Positions 42,555 to 51,301 of a DNA stretch of 64,000 nt are shown here, piece after piece. Numbering within the stretch: the first letter of the stretch is position 1; every line of letters begins with the position of its first letter. The stretch is from Bradyrhizobium sp. sBnM-33 (lineage in GTDB: Bacteria > Pseudomonadota > Alphaproteobacteria > Rhizobiales > Xanthobacteraceae). Both the position numbers and the translations under genes were made by a program. The notes beneath the pieces are model-generated. The model was not told where the DNA came from, made no database searches, and saw nothing but the letters and a program-made list of their open reading frames with translations. The stretch spans positions 8,913,001 to 8,977,000 of the forward strand of contig NZ_CP136624.1 in NCBI RefSeq assembly GCF_032917945.1, given 5' to 3'.

Positions 42555-42905
42555 CTACTCCGGAATTGCACGCGCGCGCCAGCGCGACTCGAAGCTATCA
42601 TCGTCATCCAGCATCCGCGCCTGCGCATCCATCGGCTCGCTACGTTTCTCCGCGGCGACGGCGATCGGTGCCGCGTCGGACACTTGCGCTGGTGCCGTGG
42701 CAGGCCATTTCAGCAATGATTTTGAAATCACGGTCTTGCCGGCGTACCAGCATTTGCGCCCGTCGATCAGGCGCCACGACCAATGCCCCTGCTGATTTGA
42801 CGGCACCGCCGCACTGCAGTCCCTGACCTGTGCGGCCGGCGCGCTGACCGGAAGCAGCACGGCTACGACAACGGCGAGAAAGACTGACTGAACCTGCCCT
42901 TTCAT
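42555..42905 (-). CDS. Small exported hypothetical protein
   Basis: 116 residues from the ATG at 42905 (MKGQVQSVFLAVVVAVLLPVSAPAAQ signal peptide). Two cysteines (RDCSAAVPS and GRKCWYAGKT) flank a Trp-rich stretch (GHWSWRLIDGRKCWY). The C-terminus has an acidic run (DDDDSFESRW). I associate this Trp/Cys pattern with conserved short proteins of rhizobial genomes. Function unknown. Confidence 0.65.
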   Translation of the reverse strand: MKGQVQSVFLAVVVAVLLPVSAPAAQVRDCSAAVPSNQQGHWSWRLIDGRKCWYAGKTVISKSLLKWPATAPAQVSDAAPIAVAAEKRSEPMDAQARMLDDDDSFESRWRARAIPE

Positions 42906-43056
42906 CGAATCCCCCTTGCGGTAGATCTGGATGCGGGTGGGAGGTTCTTCCCCGATTCTGGTCACAAAAAGTCGAAAATTGGGCCACTTTCCGCGTAAGT
43001 GGCTGCAAATGCTATCCAATCCTGCCGCTGAGCTTCTCTCGTCAGCCGCGGACGTC

Positions 43057-43189
43057 CCTTCTCCCCTTGTGGGAGACGGTGGCGTAGGCGGGCGCGAAGC
43101 GGCAGCGAGACGGATGAGGGGGTCTGTCTCCGCGGAGAGAACCCCTCATCCGGCGCTTCGCGCCACCTTCTCCCACAAGGGGAGAAGGG
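43057..43189. repeat. Dispersed inverted repeat, family 2 (CCCTTCTCCCCTTGTGGGAG), copy 1
   Basis: Left arm CCCTTCTCCCCTTGTGGGAG and right arm CTCCCACAAGGGGAGAAGGG are exact complements. The interior carries a second complementary pair (CGAAGCG...CGCTTCG, GATGAGGGG...CCCCTCATC). It lies downstream of CarD. Confidence 0.88.
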
Positions 43190-43222
43190 AAACGACAACG
43201 CGTTGCGAGCGTTCGCAAAACA

Positions 43223-43250
43223 AAAAGCCCGGTCTCTCGACCGGGCTTTT
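43223..43250. terminator. Rho-independent terminator of carD
   Basis: AAAAGCCCGGT-CTCTCG-ACCGGGCTTTT: an 11 bp perfect stem with A/T runs on both sides. It lies 22 bp after the carD stop on the minus strand. Confidence 0.9.
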
Positions 43251-43271
43251 CGTTTCAATCCTCGGATTCTT

Positions 43272-44210
43272 TCAGGCTGCTTCATCCGCCACGGCAGCGT
43301 CGTCGCCGTCGGCGTCGACATCGGCCTCGTCGGCCTCGGTGTCCGCTTCGGTGGCTTCGGCCTTGGCGCCGCGGCGCGGGCTCTTGGCGAGCTGGCTTTC
43401 GATTTCCTTGACCGCTTCGGTCTCCGTCGAATGCTGCACGACCGCGATTTCGCGCGACAGCCGATCGAGCGCTGCTTCATAGAGCTGGCGTTCGCTGTAG
43501 GACTGTTCGGGCTGCGATTCCGAACGGTAGAGGTCGCGGACCACCTCGGCGATCGCAACGATGTCGCCCGAATTGATCTTCGCTTCGTATTCCTGCGCCC
43601 GGCGCGACCACATCGTGCGTTTGACGCGCGCACGACCTTTCAGGGTTTCGAGGGCCTTCTTGACCAGCGCCGGCTCGGACAGCTTGCGCATGCCGACATT
43701 GGCGACCTTGGCGGTCGGCACGCGGAGCGTCATCTTGTCCTTCATGAAATTGATCACGAACAGCTCGAGCTTGGCGCCCGCAATCTCCTGCTCCTCGATG
43801 GCCAGGATCTGGCCGACGCCGTGAGCCGGATAGACCACGAATTCATTGGCCTTGAAGCCCTGACGCTGGGTCACGACCTTCTTCGGCTCCTCGACGCGCG
43901 GCGCGGCGGCGACCGGCTTGGCAGGGGCCTTCGGCGCGGCAGCTTTCGCCGGCGCAGCCTTCACGGGAGTCTTGACGGGATGCTTGGCAGCAACTTTCGG
44001 GGCAGAATTCTTCGAACCCGTCGCTTTCGCGGCGGTCTTGGCAGTCTTTTCTGGCATTGCGCTTCTTTTGTTCTTTGAGGACTTTGTGGCCGAAACCTTC
44101 TTGGCGTCCTTCATGGGCGCCTTGGCACGGCCTTTGGTTGCGCTGCGGCTGGCCGGAGCGGCTTTTTTCGTCGTCTTGGAAGCACTCTTTTTACGCGTTT
44201 TCTGTGACAC
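43272..44210 (-). CDS. carD: CarD-family transcription regulator with lysine/alanine-rich N-terminal tail and acidic C-terminus
   Basis: 312 residues. The core at about residues 117-270 is a CarD/CdnL domain (FKANEFVVYPAHGVGQILAIEEQEIAGAKLELFVINFMKDKMTLRVPTAK; RRAQEYEAKINSGDIVAIAEVVRDLY), which contacts RNA polymerase beta and stabilises open promoter complexes. The first about 110 residues are histone-H1-like (repeated K-A-A-P-K motifs), and the last 30 are acidic (EADTEADEADVDADGDD). An internal ATG (MPEKTAKTAAKATG, near 44057) could give a shorter form. Core-only CarD proteins are about 170 residues, so the tails are extra. Confidence 0.88.
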   Translation of the reverse strand: MSQKTRKKSASKTTKKAAPASRSATKGRAKAPMKDAKKVSATKSSKNKRSAMPEKTAKTAAKATGSKNSAPKVAAKHPVKTPVKAAPAKAAAPKAPAKPVAAAPRVEEPKKVVTQRQGFKANEFVVYPAHGVGQILAIEEQEIAGAKLELFVINFMKDKMTLRVPTAKVANVGMRKLSEPALVKKALETLKGRARVKRTMWSRRAQEYEAKINSGDIVAIAEVVRDLYRSESQPEQSYSERQLYEAALDRLSREIAVVQHSTETEAVKEIESQLAKSPRRGAKAEATEADTEADEADVDADGDDAAVADEAA

Positions 44211-44298
44211 AGCCTGCGCGCGGAACTGCCACGCCCCTGTTCGATGTTTTACGGAAACCCACCGGGGCCAAGGTTACGCATGGCCGGGATCGGCTTGT

Positions 44299-44320
44299 AA
44301 TGTGCCCAATATAGCACATT
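44299..44320. promoter_or_regulatory. Inverted repeat over the carD -10 box
   Basis: AATGTGC (44299-44305) and GCACATT (44314-44320) are exact complements around CCAATATA, which contains the -10 box of the minus-strand promoter. It could be an operator. Confidence 0.45.
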
Positions 44321-44335
44321 TTCCGCGAAAATCAA
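44308..44335 (-). promoter_or_regulatory. Promoter of carD
   Basis: On the minus strand TTGATT (44335-44330), 16 bp, TATATT (44313-44308). It lies about 100 bp upstream of the start codon, giving a leader of roughly 90 bases. Confidence 0.5.
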
Positions 44336-44471
44336 TGATTTACGCCGGGTTCCGGGCCCTTACGGGGCGGTTTCCGTCATAAGTACGCTAACAGGGTTAA
44401 ATCCGACAGGCGCGTTCGGTTCAGATTGGGGCCGAAATCAGGCTCAACGAGCCCTCAACTTATCCACAGGC

Positions 44472-44810
44472 TTAATCGCCGCTACCGGGTTCCTTGGAAA
44501 AATATTTCTCGAACTTGCCCTCGACACCTTCGAATTCTTTCGCGTCCGGCGGCGCTTCCTTCTTCTGGGTGATGTTGGGCCAACTCTTGGCGTACTCGGT
44601 ATTGACCTCGAGCCACTTCTCGAGGCCCGGCTCGGTGTCGGGCTTGATGGCGTCGGCGGGACACTCGGGTTCGCAGACGCCACAGTCGATGCATTCGTCG
44701 GGATGGATGACCAGCATGTTCTCGCCCTCGTAGAAGCAGTCGACGGGGCAGACCTCAACGCAGTCGGTATATTTGCACTTGATGCAGGCTTCAGTGACGA
44801 CGTAAGTCAT
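44472..44810 (-). CDS. fdxA: Seven-iron ferredoxin FdxA
   Basis: 112 residues from the ATG at 44810. It is the bacterial 7Fe ferredoxin with one [3Fe-4S] and one [4Fe-4S] cluster: C9-x2-C12-x4-C17-x3-C21P and C40-x2-C43-x2-C46-x3-C50P. The C-terminal extension with [23 protein letters not shown] is typical of the FdxA type. A soluble cytoplasmic electron carrier. It is 125 bp downstream of the S4-protein gene in the same direction. Confidence 0.95.
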   Translation of the reverse strand: MTYVVTEACIKCKYTDCVEVCPVDCFYEGENMLVIHPDECIDCGVCEPECPADAIKPDTEPGLEKWLEVNTEYAKSWPNITQKKEAPPDAKEFEGVEGKFEKYFSKEPGSGD

Positions 44811-44934
44811 CCAACGCTCCGAAACGGACCAGTTTTCCGGGGTTTGCGTAGCGCATGCAGTGCGCTGCCGCAAGGGAAGCAGCGGGCCTGTAGCGGCCGT
44901 TTTTCAGGCGTCCCTGCGTGCTCTGCGCAGATAG

Positions 44935-45204
44935 TTATTGTTTGCCGATCTGCAAATCGACATAGAGCACGCGCGCCGCCGCAGCGTCGCCGCGCCGCTC
45001 GGAAAATCCCACCACTTTCAGGATGCGCACGGTGCGATCGAGCCCGATCGTCAAGACGTCGCCAACCTTCACCGAATGTCCCGGCGCCATTTCACGCACG
45101 CCGTTGATGCGGACGTGACCGGCCTCGACCAGGGCGGCAGCCGAGGTGCGGGCCTTCACCACCCGCGCATGCCACAGCCACTTATCGAGACGCTGCCGCT
45201 CCAA
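44935..45204 (-). CDS. S4-domain RNA-binding protein (HslR/Hsp15-like)
   Basis: 89 residues. The S4 domain (RLDKWLWHARVVKARTSAAALVEAGHVRINGVREMAPGHSVKVGDVLTIG) matches heat-shock protein Hsp15, which rescues stalled 50S subunits carrying nascent chains. It starts 12 bp after the helicase gene, so the two are co-transcribed. Confidence 0.9.
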   Translation of the reverse strand: MERQRLDKWLWHARVVKARTSAAALVEAGHVRINGVREMAPGHSVKVGDVLTIGLDRTVRILKVVGFSERRGDAAAARVLYVDLQIGKQ

Positions 45205-45216
45205 ATATTTGCTCGA

Positions 45217-48200
45217 CTATTCCTTGCGGTTGCCGGCGAGTTGCTCTTTCAGCGCCGCCAGCTTTGCGAACGGTGAATTTGGATCGACCGGCCGGTCGCG
45301 CTCGCGTGGGTTCGCGCTGGTCGCCCATTGACGGTGCGAGGGACCGCTCTCGCGCTTGTCGCGGCCGCCCTTGTCGCGGCCGCCGAAATCACGGCCGCCG
45401 CGCTCGCCCTTGTCGCGACCACCCTTGCGCTCGCCCTTGTTGCGATCGAACTTGTCGCGGCGCTCCTCGCGGTCGCGGCCCTTGCCCTCGAAACGCTCGC
45501 GCGGCGGACGATCCGGACGCGCTTCTGCCGCAGGCGCGCCTTCCGCGGCCGGCGCTGCCGTAGCATCGGCCGGTGCGCCCTCGCGCGGCTTTCTGAACTC
45601 GCCATGGCGTCGGCCGCGGCGATGACGCTGCTCGCGCGGCGCGCCCTCACCACCTTCGCCGCTTGCAGCTTGCGCGCCTTCGCCCGCGCGGTGATGGCGC
45701 TGACGGTTGCGGTCGTGGTGTGGGCGGCGTTCGTCGGAACGGCCGCCGGGCCGCCAGACTTCGACGAGTTGCGGCTCCGCCGGCGTTTCGGATTTCTCCT
45801 CCGGCTTGGCTTCAGTTTCAGGCTTGGCTTCAGTTTCAGCGCTGGCTTGAGCGGCTTCAGCAGGCGCTTCGGATTCACTGGGCGCTTCGCTCGCGGTTGC
45901 GGGCTCGGCCGCAGCTTCCGCGGCGCTGACCGCTTCTCCCGGTTCCTGCTCCGGAGGCGCGTCGAGAATCGCGGCTTCCGCCGGCGTGGTCTCGGCGGGC
46001 GCAGCTTCAGCCGCAGCAGTCGGCTCCTCACTGGCAGCAGGCGCCAGCGAGACCTCGGGCAGCAGCGACGCCGACGATACCGGTTCGCTCGACACCGGCA
46101 CTTCGGCCGCGACTTCCTCCGCTGGCGTTTCCGTCGTGGTTTCGGCAGCAGCCTCGACCGGCGGTGTTTCGGCGGAGACCGTCTCGACAACAACCTCAGG
46201 CGCAGGCTTCGGTGGCAGCGGCGGGCGGCGATCCATGCGGTAGCCGAGCGCGCGCAGGATCGAGGCAAAATCTTCGCCGGCGGATCCCGTCAGCGAAGTC
46301 ATCGCCTGCGTCACCACAAAGCCGCGGCCGTCGAACGCGCCGGCCGGCTTCTCGCCGGGCGACGTCTCGCGCCACGCCAAGGCGGGGCGAATGAGATCGG
46401 CGAGCCGCTCCAGAATATCGACGCGCACGGCGCGCTCGCCGCACTGGCGGTAGCCGAGCACGCGATAGGCATCGCGCGGCAGCGCCTTGTCGACCGGGAA
46501 CGAGGTGCGCCCCGAGCTCGCCAGATGCTGTGCGCCCGACAGCGCCGACATATCGACGTTGTCCTGCTTCTCGGCCCACAGCAGCGAGGCCAGCGCGCGC
46601 GCCGCAGGCTTTAACAGCGCCGGGAAATAGATGTGATAGGCGCCGAACCGCACGCCGTACTTGCGCAGCGTCGCGCGCGAAGCCTGGTCGAGATCCTTCA
46701 TCTCGCTGGCGATCTTGCTCCGCTCGAGCACGCCGAGCGCTTCGACGAGCTGGAACGCGATGCCGCGCGCAATGCCGGTGATGTCCTCGGCCTTGGACAG
46801 GCCGAACAGCGGCCCCAACAGCTTTTCGATATGCGTCTTCAGCCACAGATCGAGCCGCGCCTGCACGGCCTCGCGCGACGCGCCGGACAGCCGCTCGTCG
46901 GCAATGATGCGGATGCGCGGATGCAGCGCGTCGTCGGCGGCGACGAGCTTTGCCACCGCATCGCCAGTCCAGCGGATGGTGCCGTCGGAGGTCAGCACGA
47001 ACTGGTCGTCGGGCGCGGCGCTAAGCTTGCCGGCACGCGCGTCGATCTCGCTCGCCAGTACCTGCTGGGCGGCGGCCTGCAGCGCTTTCGCATCCGAGCC
47101 GGCCTCCGCCGCATCGGGCGCGAAGGTAAATCCATCGAGCCGGCCGATCGCGTGGCCTTCCACAATCACTTCGCCGGTCTTGCCAATTTCCGTATTCAAA
47201 ACTGAGTTCTCCCGCAGGCGGCGCATCAATACACTGGTCCGTCGGTCAACGAAACGCTCCGTAAGGCGTTCATGCAGCGCATCGGATAATTTATTTTCCA
47301 CCTCACGGGTGATCCCCTGCCAGTGGTCGGGGTCGGACAGCCAGTCCGGCCGGTTGGCGACGAAGGTCCAGGTGCGGATTTGCGCAATCCGGCCCGACAG
47401 CGTGTCGATATCGCCGGTAACGTGGTCGGCCTGGTCGACCTGGGCGGCGAACCATGCGTCGGGTATCCGACCCTTCTGCATCAGGAACGCATAAAGCGTG
47501 GTCACGAGCTCGGCGTGGGCAGCGGGCGCGATCTTGCGGTAATCCGGGATCTGGCAGGCGTCCCACAGCCGTTCCACGGCTGATGCGCCGTGGGCCATCT
47601 CCCTCACCTCGCCATCGCGCGCCGCATGATCGAGCACGCGCAAATCTTCGGCAATCGGCGCGCGGGTCAGCGCGTCGTGGCCCGGCGGCAGCGCCAGCGA
47701 CACCTGCAGCGCGCCGAGCGAGGAGAAATCAAGCTTCGAATTCCGCCATTGCAGCATTTTGACAGTATCGAACGTGTGGTTCTGCAGCGCGTTCACCAGT
47801 TCCGGCTCGAACGGTGCACAGCGGCCCGTGGTGCCGAAGGTGCCGTTGCGCGTCGCGCGCCCGGCGCGGCCCGCGATCTGCGCGAATTCGGCCGGATTGA
47901 GCCTGCGGAACTGATAGCCGTCATACTTGCGGTCGGAGGCGAACGCGACGTGATCGACGTCGAGGTTCAGCCCCATGCCCACAGCATCGGTGGCGACGAG
48001 ATAATCGACGTCGCCGTTCTGGAACATCGCGACTTGCGCGTTCCTCGTGCGTGGGCTGAGCGAGCCGAGCACGACCGCCGCGCCGCCATGCTGGCGACGG
48101 ATCAGCTCGGCGATCGCGTAGACCTCATCGGCCGAGAACGCGACGATCGCGGTGCGGCGCGGCTGGCGCGTGATCTTGCGGTCGCCGGCGAATTCAAGCT

Positions 48201-48681
48201 GCGAGAGCCTGGGGCGCGTGACGATGGAGGCGCCCGGCAGCAGCCGCTCGATGATCGGCCGCATGGTGGCCGCGCCCAAGAGCAGCGTCTCGTCGCGACC
48301 GCGGCGATGCAGGATGCGGTCGGTGAAGACATGCCCGCGCTCGAGATCGGCCGCGATCTGGATTTCGTCGACGGCCAGAAAACTCACGTCGAGGTCGCGC
48401 GGCATCGCTTCGACGGTGGAAACCCAGTAGCGCGGATTCTTCGGCTTGATCTTCTCTTCACCGGTGACGAGCGCGACGGCTTCGCTCCCCGCCCGAGCCG
48501 CGATCTTGTTGTAGACCTCGCGCGCCAGGAGCCGCAGCGGCAGGCCGATCACGCCCGACGAATGCCCCAGCATGCGCTCGATCGCCAGATGCGTCTTGCC
48601 GGTGTTGGTCGGCCCGAGCACGGCAGTAACGCCCGCGCCGCGCGCGCGTTCGGTTGTGAACGTAGAAGGAGAGAAAGCCAT
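45217..48681 (-). CDS. Suv3-like DExH RNA helicase with long low-complexity C-terminal tail
   Basis: 1154 residues. Helicase motifs: Walker A GPTNTGKTH (about residues 23-31), DEIQ box (FLAVDEIQIAADLERG), motif III-like GAATM, and RecA2 motifs (VATDAVGMGLNLDVDHVAFAS; FAQIAGRAGRATRNG). These match SUPV3L1/Suv3 helicases of RNA turnover. From about residue 815 the sequence turns into an Ala/Glu/Pro-rich stretch and then an Arg/Gly/Asp-rich tail (repeated GGRDKGERGG-like units), probably an unstructured RNA- or protein-binding tail. The tail is as long as a domain and is the most variable part. It is followed by the S4 gene. Confidence 0.88.
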   Translation of the reverse strand: MAFSPSTFTTERARGAGVTAVLGPTNTGKTHLAIERMLGHSSGVIGLPLRLLAREVYNKIAARAGSEAVALVTGEEKIKPKNPRYWVSTVEAMPRDLDVSFLAVDEIQIAADLERGHVFTDRILHRRGRDETLLLGAATMRPIIERLLPGASIVTRPRLSQLEFAGDRKITRQPRRTAIVAFSADEVYAIAELIRRQHGGAAVVLGSLSPRTRNAQVAMFQNGDVDYLVATDAVGMGLNLDVDHVAFASDRKYDGYQFRRLNPAEFAQIAGRAGRATRNGTFGTTGRCAPFEPELVNALQNHTFDTVKMLQWRNSKLDFSSLGALQVSLALPPGHDALTRAPIAEDLRVLDHAARDGEVREMAHGASAVERLWDACQIPDYRKIAPAAHAELVTTLYAFLMQKGRIPDAWFAAQVDQADHVTGDIDTLSGRIAQIRTWTFVANRPDWLSDPDHWQGITREVENKLSDALHERLTERFVDRRTSVLMRRLRENSVLNTEIGKTGEVIVEGHAIGRLDGFTFAPDAAEAGSDAKALQAAAQQVLASEIDARAGKLSAAPDDQFVLTSDGTIRWTGDAVAKLVAADDALHPRIRIIADERLSGASREAVQARLDLWLKTHIEKLLGPLFGLSKAEDITGIARGIAFQLVEALGVLERSKIASEMKDLDQASRATLRKYGVRFGAYHIYFPALLKPAARALASLLWAEKQDNVDMSALSGAQHLASSGRTSFPVDKALPRDAYRVLGYRQCGERAVRVDILERLADLIRPALAWRETSPGEKPAGAFDGRGFVVTQAMTSLTGSAGEDFASILRALGYRMDRRPPLPPKPAPEVVVETVSAETPPVEAAAETTTETPAEEVAAEVPVSSEPVSSASLLPEVSLAPAASEEPTAAAEAAPAETTPAEAAILDAPPEQEPGEAVSAAEAAAEPATASEAPSESEAPAEAAQASAETEAKPETEAKPEEKSETPAEPQLVEVWRPGGRSDERRPHHDRNRQRHHRAGEGAQAASGEGGEGAPREQRHRRGRRHGEFRKPREGAPADATAAPAAEGAPAAEARPDRPPRERFEGKGRDREERRDKFDRNKGERKGGRDKGERGGRDFGGRDKGGRDKRESGPSHRQWATSANPRERDRPVDPNSPFAKLAALKEQLAGNRKE

Positions 48682-48721
48682 TCTGTGCAGGTGTTTCTTA
48701 TTTAAGTGCGAGCGCTCACCC

Positions 48722-48842
48722 CGTCATTGCGAGCCAACGGGTCGGCGCAAAAGCGCCGCCCGATGATGAACTCCGCGAATCAATCCATAGCGCCACGTGT
48801 GGAGGTATGGATTGCTTCGTCGCTTCGCTCCTCGCAATGACG
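48722..48842. repeat. Dispersed palindromic repeat, family 1 (copy E)
   Basis: Starts CGTCATTGCGAGCCAACGGG and ends CTCCTCGCAATGACGG, with ATGGATTGCTTCG inside. It lies upstream of the helicase gene. Confidence 0.85.
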
Positions 48843-49193
48843 GAAAACGCGGAGTTTCTCTTTCGTTTGGCACCAGCTGCGCCGATTCTGTTTCACTTTG
48901 CGACGGTGATGCGGTCGCGGCTTAAGCTCTGGAACGAGTCTGGAACGAATCGCGTCCGAATCGCTGACTCCTCCCGGGACCCGATACGTTCACCGCAACA
49001 TCTCGCGCTGAAGCGCACCCGGCGGCACTAGATCAAGTTTACAGCGGGTCCACAAGCGACGGTTTCGGGACTAATTTCTTAAAAAGAACGAGGCGACGGA
49101 GTCGAATCAGAAGCGGGGAAGAGTCAACATGATTCATGCTGCTACTCATGTCGCTTCACTGGCACCGGTGCCACCCACAAACGAAGCTATGTT
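48843..49193. other. Intergenic DNA without a confident gene
   Basis: Part of an 820 bp gap. A short frame at 49129-49323 has a good ribosome site (GGGGAAGAG) and starts MIHAATHVASLAPVPPTNEAM, but after about 20 codons it runs into a family 3 repeat. It may be a gene start truncated by the repeat, or chance. Confidence 0.4.
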
Positions 49194-49295
49194 CCCTCCC
49201 CCCTTGCGGGGGAGGGTTAGGGAGAGGGGTTTCACGGGCAGAGCTCGTTGTGTGGCTTACCCCTCTCCCCAGCCCTCCCCCGCAAGGGGGGAGGG
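49194..49295. repeat. Dispersed inverted repeat, family 3 (copy 2)
   Basis: CCCTCCCCCCTTGCGGGGGAGG at one end and CCCTCCCCCGCAAGGGGGGAG at the other, as at 36496-36682. Confidence 0.85.
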
Positions 49296-49360
49296 AGCGA
49301 TAGAGTCTTCGTCCCTCACTTAATCATCATCATCGCAACGTTCGGCCGGCTCTCTCCGCT

Positions 49361-49488
49361 CCCTCGCCCCGCTCTTCGCGGGGAGAGGGTCGGGGTGAGG
49401 GGCTGTCTCCGCGAGTCCCGCTGTGGAGACAGCCCCTCACCCGGATTGCTGCGCAATCCGACCTCTCCCCGCGAAGAGCGGGGCGAGG
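49361..49488. repeat. Dispersed inverted repeat, family 3-like (CCTCGCCCCGCTCTTCGCGGGG)
   Basis: Left end CCTCGCCCCGCTCTTCGCGG and right end CCGCGAAGAGCGGGGCGAGG are exact complements. An inner pair is CCCCTCACC/GGTGAGGGG. It lies next to the DUF3108 stop. Confidence 0.85.
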
Positions 49489-49501
49489 TGACTTCAAAGC
49501 C

Positions 49502-50407
49502 TCAATTCGTCTTCGCCACCCGTGGCGGCATCGCTGTCGTCACGAACGACGTCGCTTCCAGCATCGCCAGGCCAAACGGCGTCGGGATCGTCATGCGGAA
49601 CGGAACCAGGACGCGCGTGCCGGCGATCGGCACGAAGGTGATCTCCATCTTTCGCTCGGCGGCGAGATATTTGATCACGGGGCGATCGGGGATGTAGCCC
49701 GCGACCGGGTTAAAATAGATCGCGCAGACCAGCGCCGGCCCGTGATAGCCCTTTTCGGCCTTCACCGTTTCCATGCGCTTGTAGTCAAGCTTGAGATCGT
49801 AGCGCAGGCGGCCATCAAAGATCCCCGCGCCGGTGCGGCAGGAATCCGGCGCCAGCACCTCGCCATTACCAGGCACGCGCAGCATCGAGCCGGTCATGGG
49901 ATCGAGCACGCTTTTGCGGTGCGCGTCGGTGACGACGATTCTATCAGGATCGACCGGCGGCACCGGGTCGATCGAAAAATCCTTCACATTGCCATTGGCC
50001 AGCACGAGGCGGATGGTCTCGGATTTCTTCTGCGTGGTGGTGGTCGCGGTATAGGCGTTCGCCACCAGCGCACCGTTGATGACGCGGCCCTGGCTGGCGC
50101 CGGAGCCGGCGCCGCCGGAAAACGCCTTCAACAGGCCGGCGGTGCCGCCTTGCGCGGAGGCCGAGAACACGTCGTCGCCGATTTCGATGGTCCAGCTTCC
50201 CTTGCCGACGGGGATGCCCGCCAGCGTCGCCTCATAATGCGCATCCAGCCGCCCCTGCGCGGAAGCGGCCTGCGGCGCGAGTAAGCCCCAGGCGGCGGCG
50301 CACAGGCCGATGGCGAGGCCGAGCCTTATGGAGAGGGTTTGGCGCGAAACGGCGCATCTGGCAGTCACGAATGGAAAATCCCGGGATCGGCGCGAGCTGA
50401 TGTTCAT
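49502..50407 (-). CDS. Exported DUF3108 protein
   Basis: 301 residues. A long N-terminal region with a signal segment (LSIRLGLAIGLCAAAWGLLAPQAASA, cleavage near residue 50) precedes the mature beta-rich domain (LDAHYEATLAGIPVGKGSWTIEIGDDVFSASAQGGTAGLLKAFSGG). The DUF3108 signature continues with DSCRTGAGIFDGRLRYDLKLDYKRMETVKA. A periplasmic or envelope role is likely; precise function unknown. It is divergent from rpmB with a 426 bp gap that holds a repeat and a hairpin but no gene. Confidence 0.82.
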   Translation of the reverse strand: MNISSRRSRDFPFVTARCAVSRQTLSIRLGLAIGLCAAAWGLLAPQAASAQGRLDAHYEATLAGIPVGKGSWTIEIGDDVFSASAQGGTAGLLKAFSGGAGSGASQGRVINGALVANAYTATTTTQKKSETIRLVLANGNVKDFSIDPVPPVDPDRIVVTDAHRKSVLDPMTGSMLRVPGNGEVLAPDSCRTGAGIFDGRLRYDLKLDYKRMETVKAEKGYHGPALVCAIYFNPVAGYIPDRPVIKYLAAERKMEITFVPIAGTRVLVPFRMTIPTPFGLAMLEATSFVTTAMPPRVAKTN

Positions 50408-50607
50408 TTAGGCAAAAATATCCGGCAAACAACGCGGGTCGCGAAACCACGCTTCCTAGGGACCTTTCATCGCCGCCCGCGGCTCGCGGGAAGCCAAAGT
50501 CTTTCTTAAGCGAAAGCCATGATGTCGGCGCGGATTGCGCCCTTTATATGATGGCTTAAGTGGCTGGAACCCCTTAGAAACGGGCCGATTTCGCGGGGCG
50601 CGACATA

Positions 50608-50652
50608 GCGTTTTCAAGCGAAGTGGATTTCCGGTTCGCGTGAAGAAAACGC
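50608..50652. repeat. RIME-like palindromic repeat
   Basis: GCGTTTTCAAGCGAAGTGGA to GTGAAGAAAACGCG: outer arms GCGTTTTC/GAAAACGC with an AAGCGAA...TTCGCGT inner pair. A related element, GATCCGAAGACTTGGCACC to GGATC, lies at about 40887-40921. Confidence 0.65.
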
Positions 50653-50668
50653 GTCAACAATATCAGAG

Positions 50669-50698
50669 GCTTGGAACCCCGGCACGGGGCTTCCAAGC
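50669..50698. promoter_or_regulatory. Hairpin upstream of rpmB
   Basis: GCTTGGAA-CCCCG-GCA-CGGGG-c-TTCCAAGC, a 13 bp stem with one bulge, 136 bp before the rpmB start. It could be an rpmB leader structure or a repeat element. Confidence 0.4.
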
Positions 50699-50833
50699 TC
50701 CGAAGAACCTTGACCGCGTGGCCGTCTCCCCCTATACGTCCGCGGTTCCTGGAAATGGACGCGATTTTGGACCCCCGCGGGCGCCTGCGAGAAGCGGCTC
50801 GGCTATGGCGGGGATGGAAGAGGATTTTTCGAA

Positions 50834-51142
50834 ATGTCCCGGCGCTGCGAACTGACGGCCAAGGGCCCCCAAGTGGGCCACAAGGTGAGCCACTCGAACA
50901 TCAAGACCAAGCGGCGCTTCCTGCCGAACCTAGTCAACGTCACCTTCATCTCGGACGCGCTCGCCCGCAACGTGCGCCTGCGCGTCTCGACCAATGCGCT
51001 GAAGAGCGTCGACCACAATGGCGGCCTCGATAAGTATTTGTTGAAGGCCAAGGCCGACGTGCTCTCCCCCCGCGCGCTCGATCTGAAGCGCGCGATCGAG
51101 AAGAAGGTCGGCAAGCCCGCGTTCGTGAAGAAGGCGAGCTGA
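50834..51142 (+). CDS. rpmB: 50S ribosomal protein L28
   Basis: 102 residues, the long alphaproteobacterial form. It begins [37 protein letters not shown], the hallmark of L28. GAAGAGG lies about 11 bp upstream of the ATG. It is a core chromosomal gene and marks the left edge of the accessory island that follows. Confidence 0.97.
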   Translation: MSRRCELTAKGPQVGHKVSHSNIKTKRRFLPNLVNVTFISDALARNVRLRVSTNALKSVDHNGGLDKYLLKAKADVLSPRALDLKRAIEKKVGKPAFVKKAS

Positions 51143-51174
51143 GCGAAGCTTAAATCGGCGGATCGGAGTTTGAA

Positions 51175-51203
51175 ACGGCCGGGTCGGAAGACCCGGTCGT
51201 TTT
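51175..51203 (+). terminator. rpmB terminator
   Basis: CCGGGTC-GGAA-GACCCGG, then TCGTTTTTG. It marks the end of core DNA before the island. Confidence 0.9.
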
Positions 51204-51301
51204 TGTTGCTGTGCGGGTTTCCGCCATTAGACGCTCGGCTCGGTTGAGTCCTTCTAGTGATTTATACGAAGCTTTCACATCGGGTCGGGGGGGAAGATCG
51301 C

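Noticed and set aside
45328..46614. 428-codon frame opposite the helicase tail
   Set aside because: Mirror of the low-complexity tail; no family features.
47590..48705. 371-codon plus-strand frame over the helicase gene
   Set aside because: Antisense to all helicase motifs; no recognisable domain.
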